Under the pieces are notes generated by a model. The model was not told where the DNA came from, made no database searches, and saw nothing but the letters and a program-made list of their open reading frames with translations. Positions 12,965 through 25,779 of a DNA stretch of 64,000 nucleotides are shown here, piece by piece. The stretch comes from Chamaea fasciata (taxonomy: Eukaryota; Chordata; Aves; Passeriformes; Sylviidae). Position 1 is the stretch's first letter; each line of letters opens with the position of its first letter. The stretch is taken from the NCBI GenBank assembly GCA_029207755.1, contig JARCOQ010000006.1:71026093-71090092 (forward strand), in the 5' to 3' direction. A program made the position numbers and the translations under genes.

Positions 12965-12988
12965 ATGATGGTGAATAGGACGACTGAG
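12965..12988 (+). CDS. ANK2: ANK2 microexon MMVNRTTE after repeat 6
   Basis: A 24-nt, phase-0 exon encoding exactly MMVNRTTE, the short insert that separates repeats 6 and 7 in ANK2 and ANK3. It completes the end of repeat 6 after NADVQSK and is followed by SGFTPLHI in the next exon. The acceptor is catgctgcatcag, with two TGC triplets just upstream of the AG, and the donor is GAG|gtaccg. It is far too short for ORF-based gene finders. The two Met codons are internal and not starts. Since the length is a multiple of three, skipping would keep the frame. Confidence 0.95.
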
Positions 12989-14805
12989 GTACCGAGATCA
13001 ACAATTTTTAATTATTCTTTCTGTTACTTATGATTATTTTCTCTGCTCTTTGCCGATATTTCTTTATTATTTAGCAATAAAAGTGAAGATATGACCCTTT
13101 TTTTTTTTTAAATACATAGAAATTTGTGGCTCACAACCCCTATTTTTATTCATCCTTTGCCTTAGAATTTCTTTTTATTTGTGTCAGTATTGAAGGACAT
13201 TTTTGAGAACTGACATCAGTCCAAAGGAGTCTGAAGCGAGCAATGGAGCTAAGAGGATAAAGATGCTTTTTTAGCTCAATTTCATTAATTATGAAAATGC
13301 ACTCACTTGGCATAACTAAATCAGGGTGTCTGGTTCAGCCAGAATAATGGTAAAATTAATTTTCCGTCTTTCACAATAATAAGCATAATCAAATTCCCCA
13401 AGGTAAAAACTTGTTCAGGGCATCTGCTTATTTTTACCATTCTTCTTATTACCATTTTTTCCATGAAGTTTTGCAAAGCCCTCAGGGACAGTACGTACTC
13501 AGAATCTACCTGCAGTAAATAAGACAGCTCTTACATGGATTAACTTCCACTAAAAATCATGGGGTTGATTTGGCTTGGACGGGGATTTTCCCGAAAGATC
13601 ATCGCCACTTTTAGGAGAAAGAACAATTTCCAAGAACGCGTCTGTTGTTTCAATACCTTCTTTTGAATAATGGAGTTTCTCTGCTGGAGGAGGGGATGAA
13701 TTATGGATGCACGTGCCCATGGGAAGGTGCTTCCCTCTTGGTGAGTGCACACACGAGCAGGCTGCCAGGAGGCAGCAGTGATGTGAACTGAAGGGTGGCA
13801 ACTTCCATGGGCATGTTCTTCCCTGAGGGAAATGGCAAGGGGAGCAGCACGTGCCCACATTCCTTTGTTCCAGGAGTAGCTTAGAATGGTGGTTTGCACA
13901 CTGAGAGGAAGGAAACCTAGCTGAGAGCACACTGTAGTTGGGAAGCCAGAAGTATTCCTCCCTTTCTGTAACTATCAGCAAGATCCCATCAAGTCAGTGT
14001 AAAGCTCTTCAGGGAAACCTCAAAAGCAAGACCCTTTCTACTTGAATTGCTCACGAGAAAAAAAGCTTGCTCTCTGTCCTAGTTTCTGAAAATTTAATCT
14101 TTTTTTATGTTGTTGTCAAGCGATTCTACGTCTCATAGCTGGAGCAGGTTTCACCTTGTAGTATTCAAAGCCCAATAAATAAAATGTGAGTTTTTGATTT
14201 ATAGATTGCAAAGTTTCTTCAGCTCCCTTGCAATCCAAACTGTACATAAATACAAATAACTATGATCCTTTTACTGTGCTACTAAGTACTTTCTCATGTA
14301 AACCGAAGTCTTTAATTACGTTTTGAATAATTACTGCTTTGGAAAAACAAAAACAAACCGAAAAACCCCATAGGAAATACGTTGTCCGTATTTCTATTTC
14401 TAAGAGGAGTAAAAGAAGTCCAACAGCTTTTGTGGTCATTTTTCCAGCCCTAATAAGTAGATGCAGCCTAAAAGACCCATGTTGCTTCCAAATGGTAATA
14501 AGGAACATGTTTTATTTTCTTTAAGAATGGCTAATATATTAATATTCTCTGTGATGAGAACTGCTTTTATTGGCCACTGATGGAGGGGTCTGAGTTGGGG
14601 AATGAAAGAGGGAAAAGCACTTTTGATAATCTCCCGCCCGAAAGCTGGCCTCTCTGCCTGAAAGGCTGTGCCCTGTTATAGGTGGACACGGTCTGGATAA
14701 AATTGGCACGATGCACTGTTTGGGCAGAATTTAAACTCAGGTTCTAGTTCACGTGGTGATCTTGTACGAGAAGATTTCCGTAACGAGGGCTGTTTGCCTT
14801 TGCAG
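12989..14805 (+). other. ANK2: Intron between the microexon and repeat 7
   Basis: 1.8 kb of mainly AT-rich unique sequence with a T12 run at 13098-13109. The overlapping minus-strand frames at 13540-13981 show no domain or splice support. Confidence 0.92.
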
Positions 14806-14904
14806 AGCGGCTTTACCCCTTTGCACATCGCCGCGCACTACGGCAACGTCAACGTGGCCACGCTGCTGCTGAACCGCGGAGCCGCCGTCGACTTCACAGC
14901 CAGG
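14806..14904 (+). CDS. ANK2: ANK2 exon, ankyrin repeat 7
   Basis: A 99-bp, phase-0 exon for one canonical repeat, beginning [18 protein letters not shown] and ending AAVDFTAR. It has a perfect TPLHIAA core and an LLLNRGA turn. The acceptor is tttgcag and the donor AGG|gtacgg. [12 protein letters not shown] distinguishes it from the ANK3 counterpart, which I recall as [12 protein letters not shown]. By published descriptions of the family, this part of the solenoid begins the second binding surface. Confidence 0.97.
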
Positions 14905-16065
14905 GTACGGACTCACCCCTTCATCTTCCTGCTTCTGGAGGCCTACAGAAATGGGAGGGGTTCCTTGGGTAGCTCTTAGGCAAGAGCTGAGTGAAGGAAG
15001 GAGCAAAGCAAGGCTGAAGTTCTGTTGGGACCAAAGATGTCTTTTTTGCAGTAATTCTGAAAGGTTGTCTCCGTGCAATGCGCCGGAGGCCTTGGCAGTT
15101 GTGTAACAGCCAGTATTCCCAGCTGGAGGAATCAGGGTCCTTTGGCCAGCTCCAGCAAGCTGATGCTCTTATAGTGCTTCAACTCCCTCCCTCTCTTCTC
15201 TCTGTTAGATGTACTCTGGAAATACGTGTAGGATTGATTGGCTTTCCGGTATTCAGTATTTTCTATACCACTTTAATTTGATGTTTTCACATAGAGCTGT
15301 ATTTCAGAATCAGAAAGTAAAGTATACTGCTATTATACAAATTCAACAATTAAAGAACTAGTTAGTCCCGACTACTCTTTTATGGTAAACGACTGCAGAG
15401 TTACATAGTACGGTCTCTTTGCTGTTGCACGTTACGTAGTTTGAAGTGAAAACCTCTGCTAATCCCAACCCAGCTCCCAGGTCACAAGTTTGCTGTTTAA
15501 TTTTGCCAGACACACTTTGAATTACTTTAGGGTTCTGCCTTCCAGACTGGCTCCCTCCTGTTTCCAATCTGGAGTAGCTGCTAATATTACCTCTTGCCTC
15601 ACCCAAAGTGTTTTCAAGGACTTTCAGCCTACACAGCCTACCTACCACTCCTTTATGCTCTTGGCACTACACAAGAAGGTTCCTTTGTGTAGGAGTGACG
15701 CATTTGTGTCCTCTGTGTACGTTGCAGTGATTGAAATGCATCAGTGTTTTGTGACCTTTGGCTCATTGGGGCTCTGATACATGTTTGTGTATTTGTCTGG
15801 CCCTGGGGCCGCGATGTTTGCTGCTTGGGCAGATGCGCTGCTTCCTTTATTCGAGGACCCCAAAACAATGGAGGAGGTATCTTGCTCAGGAAGGAATTAC
15901 TAACTCGAGCTTACATGGTGTGTGCCTAGCTCTGGTGCTCTAGTACATTCTCGTTTATTCTCTCCGATGTGATGGTCTCATTTTTTCGTGATCCGAACCC
16001 AAATTCACCCCCATTGCACACCTTCAGATCCATCCGGCTCATTGTTTGTTCTTTTCATGGTGTAG
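14905..16065 (+). other. ANK2: Intron between repeats 7 and 8
   Basis: 1.16 kb, GT to TAG. Nothing beyond unique sequence was recognised. Confidence 0.93.
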
Positions 16066-16164
16066 AATGGGATCACCCCACTGCATGTGGCTTCCAAAAG
16101 GGGGAACACAAACATGGTGAAGCTCTTGTTGGATCGCGGAGGGCAGATCGATGCCAAAACCAGG
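16066..16164 (+). CDS. ANK2: ANK2 exon, ankyrin repeat 8
   Basis: A 99-bp, phase-0 exon for one repeat, starting [18 protein letters not shown] and ending QIDAKTR. S replaces the second A of the usual LHVAA. The acceptor is catggtgtag and the donor AGG|gtgagt, a near-perfect splice donor. It is preceded by an 1161-bp intron and followed by the longest complete intron of the window (7.9 kb). Confidence 0.97.
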
Positions 16165-16245
16165 GTGAGTCTTTCTATTCCCTGAATATGATATTGTCCC
16201 TTCTGGGGAATGGACTGGGATTCTTTCCTTGCTTGCTTTTGGGGA

Positions 16246-16261
16246 TTTTTTTTTTTTTTTT
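16246..16261. repeat. T16 homopolymer with GT tail
   Basis: Sixteen T residues followed by gtgtgtgtttg. Intronic. Confidence 0.9.
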
Positions 16262-17203
16262 GTGTGTGTTTGTTTTATGTAGACTGTTTTCTGCGGTATC
16301 AGACTAAAGAACAGCTGGTATTAGTGATAGCAGGAGACAGAAATACTATTCCCTCTACTCTCCCGTATAACCTGCCTACATCATACTAGGAAAAGCTGAA
16401 GAAACTGGTGGGTTTTAGGGAATAAGCCTGTTAGTTGGTCCAGCTTTACATGACCCAAGATGATGCGCAGCACACGTGATGCATAGCAGGAGGAAATGGA
16501 AGGTCTGGACTCAGCTAAGCCTTTCAGTCCCCTGACCCCTAAACGTCTGTGCCGGTCGCAGTGTGCCCTGTGGAAGCTCTAGTGGGCTCAGTCCATTTTT
16601 GTTGGAGAGCTGATACGGGGACAAGTAACCTCCTCAGTGCCAGCAGCCATGTGTCTCTTCCCCAGACGAAGTGTGGGGTGTTAATTAGGTGACTCTCACT
16701 GGCTTCCTCCTCCCAGTTGTCCCGTTGAAATGTCACATCATCTCTCTGCCCTTCATTTATGGGTGATTTCACGGTCATTCAGGGCAAAAAAAACCCCAAC
16801 AAACAACCCAAACATCATTTTATATGGGCAGGGTTAATTATTTCAAATGGGACTTTGGAATCACCTGGGAAAACATCGTTTATTCAGCCTGAGCTGCACA
16901 GGGCTCGTTCTTAGGAGCTGCTGGTTTCTAGGCAGCTGGTCTGCAAAATTACATGTCCAAGTGATCAAGAGTGTTTTAGAACACAAAGTTTAGATCTGGA
17001 CATGAGGGTTTTCGTTTAACCTGGTAGGAAGGTAGAAGATACTGCAGTCAGCTACCCTTGGGGTTGACTTAACCTCTGCAGTTACTTGGATATTAATTAC
17101 ATCCACCATTTGTTGCTTCATATGCTCAGAAGACAGTCGTGATTGTTTTGAGCTCTGTATACAGTTGTGATTTGGTTTCTGATTATGAAATGATATCTCA
17201 CTA

Positions 17204-17217
17204 TTTTTTTTTTTTTT
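17204..17217. repeat. T14 homopolymer
   Basis: Fourteen T residues, then attttatttt. Intronic. Confidence 0.9.
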
Positions 17218-18621
17218 ATTTTATTTTAAAAACTACTGCTGATGGAAAAAGCTGCCTCTCGAGCAGGTGTGCAGCAAATCACCCCTGCTCGCATTTCCCA
17301 CAATAAACACCTAAAATCTCATGGAAAAGAGGCATGAAGTGCTAATATCATACTTCAGTCAGGGCATTGCACATGCCCCTAAGCATGTCATACGGAAATA
17401 GTTCATGTGGCCTTTGGAATGGCAGTATTGAATTCACCTATTTCCTGTTCAGTAGTTAGATATTGTTCTAGACGAGTTGACACAGATGGTTGTGAGGGAT
17501 GTTTTGGATTTTAAGGGGTTGAGGCGTTTTCCCATCCCTGCTCGCCCGCAAATGTTGAGCACAGTTGTGGATGTATCTGAGAGATCAGGATTTGCCCAAC
17601 GTAGGTGGGACAGACCAATTTTAGAGTCTTCCCATTGTCTCAGCTCCCTGCCCTGTGTCAGCTGCTACACGGGTTGGATATGTCAGTGCAAAGATATCCC
17701 TGGAAACCCATACAGGTATCCTGAGGCACACGTATCCCAGCTTGCGCAGGCTCCCCAGCACAGCTCCTCCACCTTCTACCTCTTCCCTGCTCCCAGGCTC
17801 ACGGTGGCGGTCAGCGTGCGCCTCGTGGTGTGGAAGATTCCAGAGCTTTGGTTGTGCTGTCCGTGTCTTGGCGTCAGCTGTTTGTTATCTCGCTGTGTCC
17901 CTGTTCTCCCTGTCCACTCACCTGCTGTGCCTGCCTCTGGCTGTGAGTCCGTACGGCGTGGAGGAGGCAGGGGTGCGGTGCATGCGCTCTGTCCGCGGCG
18001 GTACTAACACTCCCTGCCTTCCCTGCTGCCTTCCCTTGGCTTCCCAGGAACGCACCGCCTGCCTTCTTCCTGCAGGTCACAGTCACTGCGAAACAGCAGA
18101 ATTAAAATACCGGGATGTTCCGCTGCCAAGTTCTTGTGCTCCGCACCACATCAAAATAAGCTCTTCAGTTTAAACAGGCCTCACTGCTTTCGTTCCGTTT
18201 ATTTTTAGCTTGCTTTGTTATACGACATCTGATGCTGCATAAATTAAGATGCAAAAACTTATTTTAGCGGATTGCAGATGAGCTTCGGTACTTCAGTTTT
18301 GCAAAGCTGATCTGCGAGAGCCTTCTATGTTTGAAAGTGTTCCGTTGGAATGATTCTTTAGGAGCCCCTGTGTTGTCTAAAAATAGAAATTAAAATGTCT
18401 GTTCCTCAAAGGGAGTAAATGATGCATGTGTCCTGCTGTTCCGGAGTTAATGCAGCATGTCAAAGGAAAGCTCTGCTTTCTGCAGGAATTAGTATTTTTA
18501 GTTTCTATACATTTCAGAACGTGTTTGCTGAAATTTTACGGCATTTCTCACAAAGCCATAAAAGCGTAGAAGCGCTGGTAAATCTCTTGACACAATTACG
18601 TATTCTAAAATAATATTTTAC

Positions 18622-18637
18622 TTTTTTTTTTTTTTTT
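18622..18637. repeat. T16 homopolymer
   Basis: Sixteen T residues in an AT-rich stretch of the repeat 8-9 intron. Confidence 0.9.
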
Positions 18638-18774
18638 GCAAGTTCTACCATTTTTTTTCTCAGCCAAGTCTTAACTAAGTTTTTGAAATGTGAAATTTGA
18701 TTTCTCTTTTATGTTGTATCCAAAGCAAAAATGGAAACTCCATCCTCAAATACAATAATAAGGTACTTTTATTA

Positions 18775-18900
18775 GTACAGTCCATTAAAGATAATATTAT
18801 AATATTATATAATAACAAAATGTCACCTTTAGCAGTAGATAATTATCATGTCATAATAAAATATTACACTATTACGTTAACACATATTATTATATAATAT
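18775..18900. repeat. AT-rich palindromic block
   Basis: Contains ataatattataatattata and tattattatataatat, which are largely self-complementary, within about 125 bases of very low GC. No gene-like content. Confidence 0.7.
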
Positions 18901-21900
18901 CTGGTAAATGTTCTGCAACTTCCATTTACGTACAAGCCTTCCCTGGACTTTTTTTCACTAAATAATTAATGGGTAAAATTTCCTGTACTAAAACATTTCA
19001 TAATAAAAATTTTACTCGATTCTCTATACATTCTCTTACATTAGTAAGAATTTTGTTTAAATTTTTAATATTTGGCCAGAATTCTGAGCCGTGCAGATTC
19101 TGATGATTAGTTAGCGTTAGGGGGTCAGAAAAATTGTGGGGAAATTTGCTCTCCGAAAGGTGGTGGAAAGTTTAATTTATGATTAATTCACCGTCAGGTG
19201 ATCAAGGGTAGCGTGGCAATTACCAGTTCTCACTTTGAGGGAAGGAAAGCATTTACAGCCTTCCTGGAGCACACTAAGGATTCTTACAGCGAGAATTATT
19301 GTCAGCATTTGAAAGCAGTTTTAGCACGGCCAAAACACGTGTATTTCTATTAAAAAAAGTCCTCATATGATGGATAACAGTATGCACCTTCAGAGTGTGA
19401 AAACGTTGCTGGCCGTTACAAGGTTTTAGGAATATTCTTTCTGAATTCAGTTTTTGTATTATCTCTATTTTTATCATCTCTCTCTATAAATTGCATGGGG
19501 AAAAAAAAAAGAAAAAAGAATATGAGGCCTTTTCAGTTCTGCATGCTTTATGGCTTTTAAAATACAGGTTTATTCACAGGCTTTTATCACCTTGCTGGAA
19601 TTTCCATTTTTGTGGGAGTCAGCAAACACCCTTTCAGAGGGGGAGGAACATTCTCACCTGTCTCAGCCACTGGAGCTGTCACACATTTTGTGCTCTTCCT
19701 ATTCAATCTTGCCAACATTGAAATTAGATTTTTTTATTTTTTTCTCTGGGACTTTTCTTAAGTCTCCTCTTGCGGGCTTTCATCCTGAATATTTACAGCT
19801 GAATCAAATCCGTGGAATGAAAGAGAGCACCTAGTCTCGGAAGGGAAAGCTTATTGTGCGAGAAAGTAAGCACGTTGTGTGCCCGGAGCGTGGCAGCTGG
19901 AGCTGGAGCAGGGATAGGCGTGGGAATGGTGGGAGAAGGTCTGCTGCACCATTTGGGTTGGAGAAGGGCCATGGAGAGGAGGAGGCTCAGCTGCAGCTGA
20001 GAGAAGAGGCAGGTCACTCATGGAGGTGAACGGTACCGACGGGAAAAGAAAGGGAAGGAAATTGTGGGCGGCACAGCTTGGCTTTGGTCAGTTTGGTTTG
20101 GGGTTTTTTTGTGGGGAATGTGCTTCAGACACCCCTTAACGCCCGTTCTGGGAACCTACTGAGATTTATTAGTAATAATATCTCCTTTGGTACATCTGCC
20201 TCCTGACAAAATAGGCTCGGCTCTGCCGTTTCCACATGGGAGTGGTAACCGCTGTAGCAGGATCCTGGCCCTGCCTTGGTACCGCGATCTGTGGGGTGTT
20301 TGTTCCTGCACTAATGCTGCTGTGACATTTTCTCCTCATCTTCCTACGTGCACAGAGCAGCAATAATTCATTGGCAGCTTCTGCTGTTCCTAAAGCCACG
20401 TCAGATTATAAATATCTAATCACAGCGCAGATATTTCCTATTAAAAATTCAGTGGCTTCGTATAATGTTTACAAGGGAGTGGGAAGGGGGGTTGTATGAA
20501 TTGTGTAAGCTAGTTGTGTAGAAAATTACTTATTTGGAGTTATTTATGTTACTATCTTAGTACTCAAGCAAGCACATGGTATCTTTTTCGGTGTATTTTT
20601 CAAATTTGTGCTGATTGGCAGACCTGGAGGAATACTTTACAGCGTGTTTAATTATGCCAAGAGCTTGGAGCAAGAGGGAGACTCGCCTCGTTCATTTTTA
20701 AAGAGATGAGGTTTAGTCGTAATGAAAAATGAACAAATTAAAAGCCCTGTATTTGTCAGGAAAATTTAGACAATTTTGCACGTTTGACATGCGAAACGCT
20801 GCAATTTTACTTCACCCTTATGAAAATGAGAGCACGCAACTGCGGTTTAGAATGATTGGTTGATAATTTGGCCTTTGCTGTTCATGTCTATCATCAGTTT
20901 TTGGTGGGATGAGCACTGAATGTGAGCAACTGTCCTGTGAATGTGCTGCCCACACCATTCCCCATTAAAAATCCCTCATAAGCACAGCTTCTTTTTTTTT
21001 GTCTCAGCGTCTCTGCCAAGCTGAAAGAAAGCATTTGTGAAATGACCGAATAATTCATCTTTCTGAGCTGTACCGTTAGGAGTCGTGCACAGAATTCAGA
21101 ATTAATTTTGCAGGTTGAAAAAATGACCGGTGATTGATTTTTCAAGGGAGAAAAGTGCAAGTTTTCCTTCTATTTTGAGAACCGTTTTAGAGATGGTTAG
21201 GATTGGTGGAATTTCCCGGCTTCCGTGAGCACAGAAGGGATTGCATTGACATTTGTAGGGGTGACCCAGCCGTCGGTTACATCACAGGGTGTGAGTTAGG
21301 AGAGAACCACGTGTGGGAACAGCAGAACACCAGGTGTGCGACGTCACTGGGGAGATGGAAACATTTAGCTCTTCATTCCACACAATCCAGGGTGAGGATG
21401 TAATTGTTGAACTTCTTTAAACACAAAACTGCCGAATTTCTTGTCTCCTGGCATGGCAGCCTTTGTGTTTACAGGATATCCGTTATCTGTGCTTCAAAGT
21501 CTGCGTCCCTCTGACCCAGAACTGGATGTCCTGCCAAATGATGTGCCTGTCACTGTATTTTCTTCAATTAGCAAAGGAATGATTGACAAAGTACTTAGGG
21601 CAACTCCTGAAGCTGATTTGAGGGCAACGAGGCTCATGGCAAAGAGACAATGGTGCAAAAAAAGGATTAGTTTGGTACACCGGTGTGTCTCTTCCTGTTA
21701 GCTTATGTCAGCTTGTCTGCACTGTTTTCTGTACTAATTCTTCTATTACAACAGCTCCCTCTCTTTGCAATTTCCCTCATCCTTGAATAAAAGATATAAG
21801 CAAAAGAATTTAAAGCATTAAATATGCAATGATTTTAAAATAGATATGTTCTTTTCCTCAGAGCAGAGAAAGAAAGGGAAGAGGGTTCTGTGGGAAGTCC

Positions 21901-22149
21901 TCAAAACAGCTACGGCAGGGTAGAATAGGATGGGGAGCAAATTTCTATCTCTGCTCTTAAAGGGAATTGTAGATAAGAACAAAGAAGAAATCATGTTTTT
22001 AAATTATTTAAAGTTGGTTTTTTATTATTTTTATTTTTATTTTAGCCAGACATTCTTGTGGAGTTGATGTCCTTCTTAGCTTATATTTTTCTTCTTTTTC
22101 TCCCTCTCGGGATTTGTCCTGCTTTTGTTCAAGGACTCACACAATTTTC

Positions 22150-22166
22150 TTTTTTTTTTTTTTTTT
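22150..22166. repeat. T17 homopolymer
   Basis: Seventeen T residues, then gctgtttt. Intronic. Confidence 0.9.
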
Positions 22167-24065
22167 GCTGTTTTATTAGATAGAGTAACATCAAACCCAC
22201 CATGCAGATAGGGAAAGTGAACCTCCCACGTAGATTAAAAATGTAGAGCACAAAAGGCCAGAAACTGGAAAGAAATACCGAATAAATACCTTCCCTAGAA
22301 ATGCATTTGGAATGTATTCTTACCTTGTTAATGCCAGTGGGAGATATCTGTAGGAATCCCTCTGGTAATGAGATGATAAAATACCTCCGTTGGTCAAAGA
22401 CTCGGTGTAGAGGACTCTGGAGGTTCAGTGCATAAAAAAACCAAGTAAAGTAGTTCCACCTAATTCTTCACACCGACCCCACCTGCCAATGCTGAAGGCC
22501 ATGAGTTCTGGTTTTGGGTTCCATCTTCCATCTGTGGAATTTCAGCGCGGGTCTGTGGGATTTAGGGATGCCTCTGGGACAGCGAGCACCAAGGCACGCT
22601 TAACCCCATCGGTGTGTCTCAAAAGCCTCTGGAAAAAGTAGACGAGTAAGGGAGAAAAATTCCTCCTGCAGACTTGAGCTCCTTGCAGCTGTGGAGCTTT
22701 GTGGCGCTGCTCACTTGGAAAGGGCTCCCTGCTTTGGAAACCTGGCGTGAGAGAGGCTCTGCTTCTCAGAGCTGTCTTTTGTAGGGTGTTACAGGGCAGT
22801 GCTCGCCGAGATAAGATTGCGGTTGCAATGGCACTGTGGAGTCTAGAGCGACTTGGAATTTTAAAACATAGTGATGCAGGTTCCCTCCAAAACCCCAGCA
22901 AGGTAAACAGTCCATCTGCGTATGAAGCAGGGTCACCGACTCATCCCTAGTGCCGTGTTTTTACAGTTTTGTTACTTTTTTTAGCCTCTGAATAATTCAG
23001 GCCAGTACATTCTCCTCTTAATCAAGCTGTTACTGGATTCTTCAGTGGGCCCCTTAGAATAACAGCGTCGATGTAACGCGAGATGAGCTGCATGTCTCAA
23101 GGGGAGAAGGCTTTTCTTGGGATTAAAAACTCCTCTCGTTTCACCTTTGTAAAGCCACCCCTGTTGAGTGAGTGTTGATGACACCCGAGTGCGTGCTGGA
23201 ACAATTCTGAGGGCTAATGAGCTGAAAACTTGGCTTTTCATGTCCTATGTGTTACCTTTTTTCTGTCATTCAGCATTAACATTCTTTCACAGCCGTTTTT
23301 CTAGCCTCGTACTGTTTTTCTGCATGAAGTCCAAACTATACGAAAGCTACCTGGAATTCATTCTGCCATCCAAATAGTAGTTCATCAACACGTCTTTTGC
23401 TACCACTGCTGTGATCATTACTAGTAGCCTGAGCAAGTCTTTAGGTGCAGAATGGTGTTCTGCAATGGAAAAAAAAACTATTGTGGAGTTGGTGGTCTGA
23501 CAGCAATTTTAGAATAGAATTGTCAGCTCTGTGTTCACCCCTCAGTTTCAGAAGTGAAAGGTTTGGTTCCGTTTGCTTCTTTCTTTTTCTCTTGTTTTAA
23601 AATCTTCTTTATCTTGGTGCCTGTTTAAAAGCAAAAGAAGATTCTAGAGCAGATTTTTTCTAGTATGAATATCACTTGTTTCATCCCTGCGTCCAAAGCA
23701 ATCCAAAGGACATTGGTTGCTTTATGGAGCATCCTCAACCCCAGCAGGCATTATCCAGGGAGAGGCAATGCAGCCTCAAAGCCACGGAGAGGGGAGGGAG
23801 GGGAGTGCACCCTCACGTTATCCTTTGAGAAGGAATTTCAGCACACAATGGGCTTCCTCTCTCAAACAGTAACCTCAGAGTGTCCTTTACTGGTGCAAGG
23901 AAGAACAGGGATGAAACTTCATGCTGTGGAGCCAGCTTCAGTTAGGAGTCAAAAAAGGAGCTTTTTCACACGTGTGGGGCTGCGTTCCCGTCAGGTTGTT
24001 CCCCAGAGTGCCGGGACAAACAGCTGGGGACGTGCTCATTTGTTTTCTCTCCTTTTTACTTTAAG

Positions 24066-24164
24066 GATGGACTCACCCCACTGCACTGTGCGGCACGAAG
24101 TGGCCACGACCAGGTTGTGGAGCTGCTCCTGGAGCGAGGTGCCCCGCTGCTGGCAAGGACCAAG
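24066..24164 (+). CDS. ANK2: ANK2 exon, ankyrin repeat 9
   Basis: A 99-bp, phase-0 exon encoding [18 protein letters not shown] through PLLARTK. It has a canonical TPLHCAA core, a GH turn and [20 protein letters not shown] is typical of ANK2, whereas I recall GHEQVVEMLLDR in ANK3. The acceptor is ttttactttaag, AAG and not CAG, and the donor is AAG|gtgtgt. Confidence 0.97.
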
Positions 24165-24776
24165 GTGTGTGTGTGCGCCCTGTTAGAGCATGGAACACCC
24201 CTGTAACCTTCCACAGAGCCTTCAGTGCCGCCGAGAGGACAAGGAGGAAGACGGGAGTGTAACTGTCCTCCCAAAGGAGATGTATTAATGGGTAGAATGG
24301 TCCAAAATAAGGTTTTCTTGCATAATCCTTCTCAAATATATGAAAAGTGTACACCTGTTTGCCCCTCTCTCTTGTCTGAGACTAAACACATGATGTGGAA
24401 TGCTGCTGCCAGCACTTCCCTTGTGTTGCTTCCTGAGCCTGTAGTACACAGAGATGTGAAACTGGGTCAGTCACTCCTGTGAGGTGATTCCTGGTACATA
24501 TTTTCTGATCCCTCGTATGTGATAATGAGGACCGTTTCTCCTGATTGTTTTTATGGACCATTTCAGTGTGTCCTTTCTCACATCTGGAAAACATAACATC
24601 TAAAATTAACGCGTTTCCTTCAAGTTCTCTCTCTTTGGTGAAACTAGTGAGAGGATGTTAGTTGTGAAATATCAGAGCCCACTGAGCAGCGGCTCACAGC
24701 AACAAACGTCCTTCTCATATGTGCCAGTCGAAGTGGGGGTCACTAGAAGCTGCTGTTCTGTTCTCCTCTGTCACAG
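24165..24776 (+). other. ANK2: Intron between repeats 9 and 10
   Basis: 612 bp. Unique sequence with nothing recognised. Confidence 0.93.
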
Positions 24777-24974
24777 AATGGACTCTCCCCACTCCACATG
24801 GCGGCCCAGGGGGACCACGTGGAATGTGTCAAGCACCTGCTGCAGCACAAGGCTCCCGTGGACGACGTGACGCTGGACTACCTGACTGCCCTGCACGTGG
24901 CCGCTCACTGCGGCCACTACCGTGTCACCAAACTGCTGCTGGACAAGAGAGCCAACCCCAACGCCCGTGCCCTG
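24777..24974 (+). CDS. ANK2: ANK2 exon, ankyrin repeats 10 and 11
   Basis: A 198-bp, phase-0 exon encoding two full repeats. Repeat 10 starts [18 protein letters not shown] and ends VDDVTL. Repeat 11 starts [18 protein letters not shown] and ends NPNARAL. Repeat 11 has TALH in place of TPLH. The acceptor is ctgtcacag and the donor CTG|gtaaac. It is one of the exons in which an ancestral intron between adjacent repeats is missing. Confidence 0.97.
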
Positions 24975-25779
24975 GTAAACCTGTCCCACCTGGGTCGTGT
25001 AACAAAGCTGCCTGCTAGCTCTTTCCAGGAAAGCTGAGCGAGAACTCTCAGCCAACTCCACAGCCTTAAATAGGTGCAGTAGCCATGGGGCTGTCACACC
25101 TGCTGGCTCCCAGTGCTGTGCCTTGTATCCTTCGGCCTGGTCACGGAACATGCCCCGTGGCACGTGGCTGTAGTGTCGGCTCTGGAAGCTCTGCAGAGTC
25201 CCTTAAGTCACAGCTGGTTCCGGCTGATGTTGATGTATGCGTTGGTGTTTTACTGAATTAACGGTTCAGTTTTCCAAAGCGGGTGATACAACGCACAAAT
25301 AACTTCTGGGCTTGCAACTGAATTAGTAGGTTAAACGGCATAGGGAAAACGTGTTATAAAGCTAGTATTTCTGCGTTTATCAAATTATGACGTTTCCCTC
25401 TATTAGGTGCCGTTTTTCTTTCTTTCCAAAAAACAATTCTTATGCTTACAGGACACCAGGTATGATTCCTTTTTCTCACTGATCAAAGCATTGCCCCTAA
25501 CAGGGGGAAAACGTCACATTTGACTCTGTAAATATTTTGAGCCTTTTATGTATCCAAGGACAGAGCAGATTACAATTTTCTCTACTAGGACCTGTTAGCT
25601 GGCTGGGAGTTCAGGTACCAATAAATTGCACTCTGTCAGGGAGAGAGAGTCTGTGAACACTTGAGATGCTCCTGCGTGGCCAGAGTTCCGCCACTGCCAG
25701 CTGCACTGGGGCCTCCACAGTAGCCCCACTGCAGGGCACTGCTGGGTGCATCCCCCAGCAGGACCCGCTCTGGGTTTCT

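Larger units (their letters stand above)
16165..24065 (+). other. ANK2: Long intron between repeats 8 and 9
   Basis: 7.9 kb, the longest complete intron here. It contains T tracts at 16246-16261, 17204-17217, 18622-18637 and 22150-22166 and an AT-rich block with short palindromes at 18775-18900. Several open frames of 60-176 codons occur (for example 17477-18007), but they have no recognisable domain and no splice-consistent edges. No ankyrin-like exon was found inside. Confidence 0.9.

Noticed and set aside
17477..18173. Two overlapping plus-strand open frames of 176 and 172 codons
   Set aside because: No recognisable domain, low-complexity residues, in intron. The two frames overlap, as expected for a stop-poor GC-richer stretch.
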